Below, piece by piece: positions 5,962 through 10,350 of a stretch of DNA of 10,350 bases. The stretch is from Verrucomicrobiota bacterium (GTDB taxonomy: Bacteria; Verrucomicrobiota; Verrucomicrobiia; Verrucomicrobiales; DEV007): positions 1 to 10,350 of the forward strand of contig JAQCER010000052.1 of assembly GCA_027618625.1 (NCBI GenBank), in the 5' to 3' direction. The notes beneath the pieces were generated by a model. That model searched no databases and had not been told where the DNA came from. It saw only the letters and a program-made list of their open reading frames with translations. The translations under genes were made by a program, and so were the position numbers. The first letter of the stretch is position 1. Each line of letters begins with the position of its first letter.

Positions 5962-8250
5962 CTACTTCTTTGCCGCCAGTTTGCGGACCTGTTCAAGGTG
6001 ATCGCGCGCGATGTTGTTGGAAGGATTCAATTCGAGCGAGCGTTCCAGTTCACTGATTGACTCGGTGAGCCTGTCGACTTTGAGGTAGAGCAGTCCAAGG
6101 TTGAGGTGGGCCACGGAATCGTTGGGTGTCAGGCGGGCGACTTCTTCGTAGTGATGGACAGCCTTGAGGTGCTGATCCTGTTTTACGTAAAGACGGCCAA
6201 GATGCAAGTGCGGGGCCGGGCTGTCAGGGGCGTGCTCAATGGCGGCGGTCAATTTCGCGATCGCTTCGTCCGTGTTGCCCATGGTATTCAGAACAAGTCC
6301 CCAATTCATGAAGGCTTCGGAGTAGTCGGGAACCAGCTCGGTGGCTCGGGCGAACTGTGCGCAGGCCTCGTCCGTAGCCTCGGTGTGGGACAGTGAAATG
6401 CCGAGACTGTTGATGGCGGTGGCGAACTCAGGTCGCAGTGCGATTGCTTTCCTTAACGGCTGTTCTGCGTCCTTCCATCTTTCCGCGTAATTCAGCAGGC
6501 TGCCGAGTTCATAAAAACCGCTTGCGTAGTGAGGAAGAATGCGGATCACCTCCCGCTGCTGTGCGATCGCCGCGTCCAGGCTACCACCTGACACTAGCAA
6601 TGTGGCAAATTCCTGGTGCAAAACCCAGTCGTCAGGGTGTCGCTTCAGGATCCGCTCATAGTTTGCCATCGCTTTGGCCAATGGAAATTGGAACATCTCC
6701 TGCCCGAGAGACGTCGCCAGCTGAGCGAGTCGCTGTTGTCGGTCCAAGTGGCCGAACTGTCCAGAAAAGGGGGCCTTTGCCGTGCGTTGTTGCATTTTTT
6801 CCGCGATGTATTTGCGATGCAGGAGCGTCAGCCCGAGTTCCTGCATTGCGGTATCCATGTCGGGCCAGGTACCGATCGCGGGCTGGAGTTGCAATGCTTC
6901 GACGACGTTGTCCGCAAAGAGGCGCGCCAGGAGGTAGGTGCCGTCGAAGTTGAAGTGAACGTGTTCCCAGAAAAGGTTATCGCCCGGAATTCCGTCCGGG
7001 CTGGCATCGGCAAAGTGCCTTTCTGTATCGATCAGTCGAGTTCTGTTCGCCTCGGTGACGGTGCGAATGATCGAATTCAGCATCGTGTCCGCGCGGAAGC
7101 GCAGGGCGTCGCGGTCACGCGCGCGGGCGAAAGCTTTGGGGGCTTCATCCCTTTGATCGGTTTTGAGCAGGCAACGGGCCCGGCGGTAATGAAGTTCAGC
7201 GTGTTCTGGGGTAGTGCTGAGCGCCTGATCGAATAGCCGTAGGGATTGTTCGATATCATCGGCGGCTTCCGCTTGGTTCGCCGCCTCGACGAGGCTTTTC
7301 CACTCGTCCGTAGTCTCGACCGGCAGGGAGATGAACGGAGCAGAGTCTTTCAAGTTCACGGCGACGGTGCTGACCAGCACTTTGGCTCCGCTACTTTCAG
7401 CAGCAGCGATGATGTCGTTAAGATTCGACTCAAAGTGACTGTAGACGCGTTGTAGTTTCGGATCGTCCCAGGACACACGCTGGTTCATGAACATGTTCAA
7501 GCCGCCCCAGGATTCGGGCACGGATGCTGGCGATCCAACGTCGCCTAACACTTGTCCTATTTTCGTTCTCTTCAGTGCCAGCCCTGTACGGATACTCCAC
7601 AGGGGTGGTGCCTGCTGGCCAAAGACCGAACCACTGCCGAAGGGGCCGTGCACTTCGTTGTTGCCCATGTAGACGATCACTGCATCCGGATTCAATCGAC
7701 CGCAGTCGCGGACGATAGGCAGCACCACGTGCGAATTGATCGCCGTCACTGCTCCATTGATCACCTCGAATTTGTGCTCCGGAAAGCGTGCCTCAAGCAG
7801 CACCTGTAGAACCCTTGCCACACCATAGGCAGGTTCGGGATCGCCCATCGCTGCCGAGCCACCGACGATGAGGATGCGGAGAACGTCATTGGGTTTCTTC
7901 TCCGTGATGCGGATGGGCTGCGAGGTGCGCGACAATGCTTTTGGGAAAAACCTCCAGCCGAACGAATGGTTGTCACGGAGCTTGGTCGGCTCAAGCTCGT
8001 CCCGCACCAGAAACGCTGGATCGTAGCCCTTTCCAGCGATTCTAAGAGCGGCCTCGATTCCACCGAACAACAGTAGCGGCATACCAAAGATCGCGAGAAG
8101 GCGAAAGCACCAAAGCTTCCCTGCCCGGCCGCCAGAGGGGGGTGTCCCCTCAGGTTTCGTCGGCGTTGGGCTTGGTATTGAATCCGCTGACTTTGCCTCA
8201 TCACTGGTTGAATTCTGCGCGAGCGGCATTTTCCGCTTCTTCTTGCTCAT
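5962..8250 (-). CDS. Membrane-anchored SGNH-hydrolase-like protein with TPR repeats
   Basis: From the ATG at 8250 the product has 762 residues. A basic, Ser/Pro/Thr-rich N-terminus is followed by one membrane segment (about 47-66, FRLLAIFGMPLLLFGGIEAAL). An SGNH/GDSL hydrolase-like domain follows: block I LIVGGSAAMG (Ser132), block II around INGAV (164-168), block III YMGNNEV (194-200) and block V WEHVHFNFDG (428-437, His430 or His432). Two TPR-like repeats (about 320-378, DQALSTTPEHAELHYRRA) sit between blocks III and V, inside the hydrolase domain. A C-terminal array of five or six TPRs covers about 525-755. Block V has Glu-x-x-His rather than Asp-x-x-His. The fold suggests an esterase or acyl-group hydrolase facing the periplasm; the substrate is unknown. 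A longer reading frame to 8514 exists, but it runs through a palindromic repeat and has no domain similarity, so I reject it. The gene converges on GH32 with a 3-bp gap. Confidence 0.85.
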   Translation of the reverse strand: MSKKKRKMPLAQNSTSDEAKSADSIPSPTPTKPEGTPPSGGRAGKLWCFRLLAIFGMPLLLFGGIEAALRIAGKGYDPAFLVRDELEPTKLRDNHSFGWRFFPKALSRTSQPIRITEKKPNDVLRILIVGGSAAMGDPEPAYGVARVLQVLLEARFPEHKFEVINGAVTAINSHVVLPIVRDCGRLNPDAVIVYMGNNEVHGPFGSGSVFGQQAPPLWSIRTGLALKRTKIGQVLGDVGSPASVPESWGGLNMFMNQRVSWDDPKLQRVYSHFESNLNDIIAAAESSGAKVLVSTVAVNLKDSAPFISLPVETTDEWKSLVEAANQAEAADDIEQSLRLFDQALSTTPEHAELHYRRARCLLKTDQRDEAPKAFARARDRDALRFRADTMLNSIIRTVTEANRTRLIDTERHFADASPDGIPGDNLFWEHVHFNFDGTYLLARLFADNVVEALQLQPAIGTWPDMDTAMQELGLTLLHRKYIAEKMQQRTAKAPFSGQFGHLDRQQRLAQLATSLGQEMFQFPLAKAMANYERILKRHPDDWVLHQEFATLLVSGGSLDAAIAQQREVIRILPHYASGFYELGSLLNYAERWKDAEQPLRKAIALRPEFATAINSLGISLSHTEATDEACAQFARATELVPDYSEAFMNWGLVLNTMGNTDEAIAKLTAAIEHAPDSPAPHLHLGRLYVKQDQHLKAVHHYEEVARLTPNDSVAHLNLGLLYLKVDRLTESISELERSLELNPSNNIARDHLEQVRKLAAKK

Positions 8251-8450
8251 GCGGTTTTCTAGCCCGACCCGGTCGATCAAGTCGAGGCGGTAATTTAATG
8301 GGCTGTTCTTCGAATTCCCGAAAGACGTCGGGGCACGTGATGACTGGCGGACGATCAGCCTGCCGTCGATCGAAATTTCCCGAGCGGGTGTGACCGCTGC
8401 CTGATGTGATGATTTTGAGAGGCCGGTCGGGAGGGTTTTGTTCGAAAGCC

Positions 8451-8562
8451 GAGCCCAACGGGCTCTATCATGACAGCCCAGGGCAACGCCCTGGGAACTT
8501 GATTCCATTGGCAATCCAGCCTGATGGGCTGATTCATAGGCTCAACCGATCCCAGTCAATTC
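8451..8562 (+). repeat. Palindromic repeat unit, copy A (three hairpins)
   Basis: Three consecutive hairpins: GAGCCC-AAC-GGGCTC (8451-8465), CCCAGGGC-AAC-GCCCTGGG (within 8477-8495) and CAGCC-TGATG-GGCTG (around 8518-8532). The unit ends with TCAATTC at 8556-8562. The first 46 bases match copy B (inverted, 8689-8734) with only three differences; the rest matches more loosely up to the shared TCAATTC. Two hairpins share the same AAC loop. The structure resembles REP/BIME units, non-autonomous palindromic elements mobilised in other bacteria by RAYT transposases. Confidence 0.85.
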
Positions 8563-8626
8563 GGCGAACAATGGCCCGAATACCGACCTTTCAGGGGTCA
8601 ACTCCGAACAGTCCCAGTCGGGATTA

Positions 8627-8734
8627 GAATTGACCGTCATGCGTAGGCTATGACGCAGCCCTTCAGGCTGCCACGCGGTTCCTAAAACTCCCAGGGCGTT
8701 GCCCTGGGCTGCTATGATAGAGCCCGTTGGGCTT
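8627..8734 (-). repeat. Palindromic repeat unit, copy B (inverted, three hairpins)
   Basis: Reverse-oriented homologue of copy A. Read on the minus strand it contains AGCCC-AAC-GGGCT, CCCAGGGC-AAC-GCCCTGGG and GCAGCC-TGAAG-GGCTGC, ending at TCAATTC (plus-strand GAATTGA at 8627-8633). The third hairpin has a stem one base pair longer than in copy A. The linker between hairpins 2 and 3 has diverged while the stems are kept, which suggests that structure matters more than sequence. The two copies point toward each other across a 64-bp spacer (8563-8626). Confidence 0.85.
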
Positions 8735-8739
8735 GGAAA

Positions 8740-8776
8740 GCTACGGTCTCACCGATTGGCTACGGTCTCACCGATT
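8740..8776. repeat. 19-bp tandem duplication
   Basis: GCTACGGTCTCACCGATT is present at 8740-8757 and again at 8759-8776, one base apart, so the period is 19 bp. It lies 5 bp beyond the outer end of palindromic copy B. Function unknown; it could be a simple slippage product. Confidence 0.9.
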
Positions 8777-8933
8777 TCAAACAAGCATACATCACGCTCC
8801 GGTCGCACTTCGTCAGGAATGGTACTCAGGTATGACTAATAAAGTGCCTGCCACTTGAGAGCGTTACGGTGACTAGAATGAATTGGTCATTATCAGACTT
8901 CCATCCTGCGTGGATTTCGGTTAGCGTCGAGTC

Positions 8934-9785
8934 ATGCACCTCACGCTCCGACACCTCCGACACCTCACCGCCCTGCTGATTGCGGCGACCCCTTGTCACT
9001 TGATTGCCGACGACGTTGTTGACGACAAAGAGAGATCGGGGGCAACCGAGACAGGCTCGAGCACTCCAGAGCTCGGCTTTATTGATCTTTTCAATGGCAA
9101 GGATCTCACCAACTGGGTCGACGTAAATACCTCGGCAGAAACCTGGCGAGTCAAGGATGGCCTTCTCGTCTGTAGCGGCCATCCGATCGGCGTCATGCGC
9201 TCCGCAAAGCAATATGAAAACTTCATACTTGTAGTTGAGTGGCGGCACATGGAAGCGGGTGGAAATTCTGGAGTGTTCCTGTGGAGCGACGCGAAACCCG
9301 ATGCCAACAATCGGCTGCCACTGGGAATGGAGGTGCAAATGTTAGAGTTGGACTGGCCTTACATTAACGCAAAGGAGGATGGAACGCCCCAGCACCTCGG
9401 CTATGTCAGTGGTGAATTGTTCGGCGCAGGAGGAATGAACGCCGTGCCGGAAAATCCGCGCGGCACTCGCAGCATGTCATACGAAATGCGCTGCAAAGGG
9501 AAGGGAGAGTGGAATCGCTATGTGATCGTGGCGGTCGATGGGACAGTGAAGCTTTCGATCAATGGTAAATTTGTGAATGGCATCCGTGAAGCAGATCTTC
9601 GGAAAGGTTACCTGTGCATGGAATCGGAAGGTGCCGAGATCCACTTTCGTAAAATCCAGATCATGGAACTGCCGTCCGGTCGCGCAGAAGAATTGGGTAT
9701 GGCGCTCGACTCCGAAAAACCCGTGCCAGCTGAGGCCACTTCTAAACCGACTTCTAAACCTGAGGCATCGACAGAGAGTCAGTAG
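8934..9785 (+). CDS. Secreted DUF1080 protein (3-keto-disaccharide hydrolase family)
   Basis: The 283-residue product has an N-terminal signal peptide (basic [11 protein letters not shown], hydrophobic [13 protein letters not shown], cleavage near residues 25-26) and one DUF1080/PF06439 domain, a concanavalin-like beta-sandwich common in Planctomycetota and Verrucomicrobiota. Family features in order: [13 protein letters not shown] (49-61), [12 protein letters not shown] (71-82), [11 protein letters not shown] (109-119), MEVQMLE (132-138), GEWNRYVI (191-198) and a closing strand region [19 protein letters not shown] (225-243). The family is named for 3-keto-disaccharide hydrolysis, but few members have been tested, so the reaction here is inference. 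The last 35 residues are a Pro/Thr/Ser/Lys-rich tail with TSKP repeated, from a 12-bp DNA duplication (9738-9761). It stands alone on the plus strand with no clear ribosome-binding site; ATG 8934 is chosen because the signal peptide begins there. Confidence 0.9.
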   Translation: MHLTLRHLRHLTALLIAATPCHLIADDVVDDKERSGATETGSSTPELGFIDLFNGKDLTNWVDVNTSAETWRVKDGLLVCSGHPIGVMRSAKQYENFILVVEWRHMEAGGNSGVFLWSDAKPDANNRLPLGMEVQMLELDWPYINAKEDGTPQHLGYVSGELFGAGGMNAVPENPRGTRSMSYEMRCKGKGEWNRYVIVAVDGTVKLSINGKFVNGIREADLRKGYLCMESEGAEIHFRKIQIMELPSGRAEELGMALDSEKPVPAEATSKPTSKPEASTESQ

Positions 9786-9796
9786 GCTGCCAAAAT

Positions 9797-10030
9797 TCAT
9801 CGTTCCTGCCGGTGCAGCGCCAGTCGCTGCAAAATCCAGGTGGCCTCGGATTCAAGCGCGGATTCGGCGAGTGCCGCATCGTTCTCGTCGAGTTGGAAAA
9901 TGGCGCCTCCCACAGCTGTGAATGTGCGATCTACGAGATCGGCACAGTCTTGCAGCAATGTGGCTCTCATTTGGTGAGAGACGGCATCATGACTTCGGAC
10001 CAGGTGGCAATCCTGCCCGGTTCCTATCAA
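9797..10030 (-). CDS. Possible small hypothetical protein
   Basis: A minus-strand frame lying directly after the PD40 gene could encode up to 77 residues from a TTG at 10030, or 57 from an internal ATG at 9970. I do not recognise the product. Its composition is plausible for a soluble helical protein (LLQDCADLVDRTF, LDENDAALAESALESEA, then a basic end), but there is no ribosome-binding site and no ATG at the upstream end. It may equally be non-coding. If real, it would be the last gene of the operon that includes the PD40 protein. Confidence 0.25.
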   Translation of the reverse strand: MIGTGQDCHLVRSHDAVSHQMRATLLQDCADLVDRTFTAVGGAIFQLDENDAALAESALESEATWILQRLALHRQER

Positions 10031-10046
10031 TTGCTTATCGCGCAGT

Positions 10047-10350
10047 TCACGGGGCTGGCCCAGGCTTCGATGGGGCGAGTGTCCGTGGCTTGCGGCCGCC
10101 GGTGTAGTGTGGCCACATGGCGGCCTGGCCCTTCTGTAGTTTCGTGACCTGCCGTTCAGCGCCGCTGCCCAGATCTCTCACGAAAATCTGGCGCACGCCG
10201 TCGCGTTTCGACCCGTAAAGCAACCATTTCCCATCGGGCGACGGCTTTGGGTGATAATGTGAGGTTCCTTCATGAGATGTCGTGAGCCTTTCGCGATCAC
10301 CATCGAGGGCAACTTGGAACAGCTCAATACACGAAGCAACCTTTGCAGTG
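10047..10350 (-). CDS. TolB/PD40 beta-propeller protein, C-terminal fragment
   Basis: An open frame enters from the right edge on the minus strand and ends at TGA (10047-10049), giving about 100 C-terminal residues without a start in the window. It shows the WD40-like PD40 (TolB propeller) repeat pattern: LFQVALDGDRERLTTSHEG, then HYHPKPSPDGKWLLYGSKRD, GVRQIFVRDLGSGAERQVT and the final AAMWPHYTG. SPDGKWLLY and the following strand are the most diagnostic. Such proteins are usually secreted or periplasmic and sometimes carry a hydrolase or lyase activity elsewhere in the chain, which cannot be judged here. It converges on the DUF1080 gene. Confidence 0.82.
   Translation of the reverse strand, partial: TAKVASCIELFQVALDGDRERLTTSHEGTSHYHPKPSPDGKWLLYGSKRDGVRQIFVRDLGSGAERQVTKLQKGQAAMWPHYTGGRKPRTLAPSKPGPAP

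Larger units (their letters stand above)
8251..8933. other. Gene-free region between divergent genes, holding palindromic repeats
   Basis: These 683 bases separate the SGNH/TPR gene (leftward) from the DUF1080 gene (rightward), so both promoters should lie here. Bases 8251-8450 form the upstream region of the SGNH/TPR gene; an open frame crosses them but shows no protein features. Bases 8451-8734 hold the inverted palindromic pair and 8740-8776 a tandem duplication. Bases 8777-8933 contain no recognisable gene; TAGAAT near 8874 resembles a -10 box, but no -35 at correct spacing is seen. Confidence 0.6.

Noticed and set aside
8643..8646. GTAG tetranucleotide near the third hairpin of copy B, similar to the guide motif of E. 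coli REPs
   Set aside because: A four-base match is expected by chance and copy A lacks it at the same position.
9812..10147. Plus-strand open frame of 111 codons near the right end
   Set aside because: It overlaps the well-supported PD40 fragment on the other strand and shows no recognisable protein features.

Overview
The window looks like chromosomal DNA of a PVC-group bacterium, most likely Verrucomicrobiota (Planctomycetota is the alternative). This rests on the gene repertoire: a long RAYT-type transposase, a secreted DUF1080 protein, a membrane-anchored SGNH hydrolase fused to TPRs, a GH32 enzyme with an inserted beta-sandwich-like domain, and dispersed GC-rich palindromic units of the GCCCAACGGGC / CCAGGGCAACGCCCTGG type. 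The taxonomic call is inference from family content. No rRNA, tRNA or CRISPR array is visible. None of the gene starts has a strong Shine-Dalgarno sequence.

Layout. (1) 58-1173 (+): an HUH/Y1 REP-associated tyrosine transposase (RAYT-like) with intact catalytic residues. (2) 1347-2204 (+): a CvfB-type S1/winged-helix RNA-binding protein whose stop codon starts an octamer tandem repeat carrying TGA in all three frames. (3) 2240-2562: a non-coding stretch with several imperfect hairpins and, just before the next gene, two clean palindromes that look like operators. (4) 2563-5958 (+): a two-gene sugar locus, a sugar-porter MFS transporter followed 14 bp later by a secreted GH32 fructan/levan/sucrose hydrolase. 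The transporter is frameshifted after its first membrane segment; the break is best explained by a 20-nt deletion. The hydrolase has a four-copy 12-bp repeat in its signal peptide and an inserted domain of about 145 residues in its catalytic propeller. (5) 5962-8250 (-): a membrane-anchored SGNH hydrolase/TPR protein, convergent with GH32 and separated by 3 bp. (6) 8251-8933: a gene-free region holding two inverted copies of a three-hairpin palindromic unit of about 110 bp and a 19-bp tandem duplication. (7) 8934-9785 (+): a secreted DUF1080 (3-keto-disaccharide hydrolase family) protein. (8) 9797-10030 (-): a doubtful small ORF. (9) 10047-10350 (-): the C-terminal end of a TolB/PD40 beta-propeller protein that runs off the window.

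How the parts fit. The transporter and GH32 would form a fructan-type carbohydrate utilisation pair (outside hydrolysis, then uptake), but the uptake half looks broken here. DUF1080 and the PD40 protein are further secreted, carbohydrate-associated families common in these phyla, but nothing shows they share regulation with the GH32 locus. The strongest non-genic signals are the inverted palindromic pair at 8451-8734, which together with the RAYT gene in the same window suggests a REP/RAYT-like system; the in-frame repeat in the GH32 signal peptide; and the deletion in the transporter.
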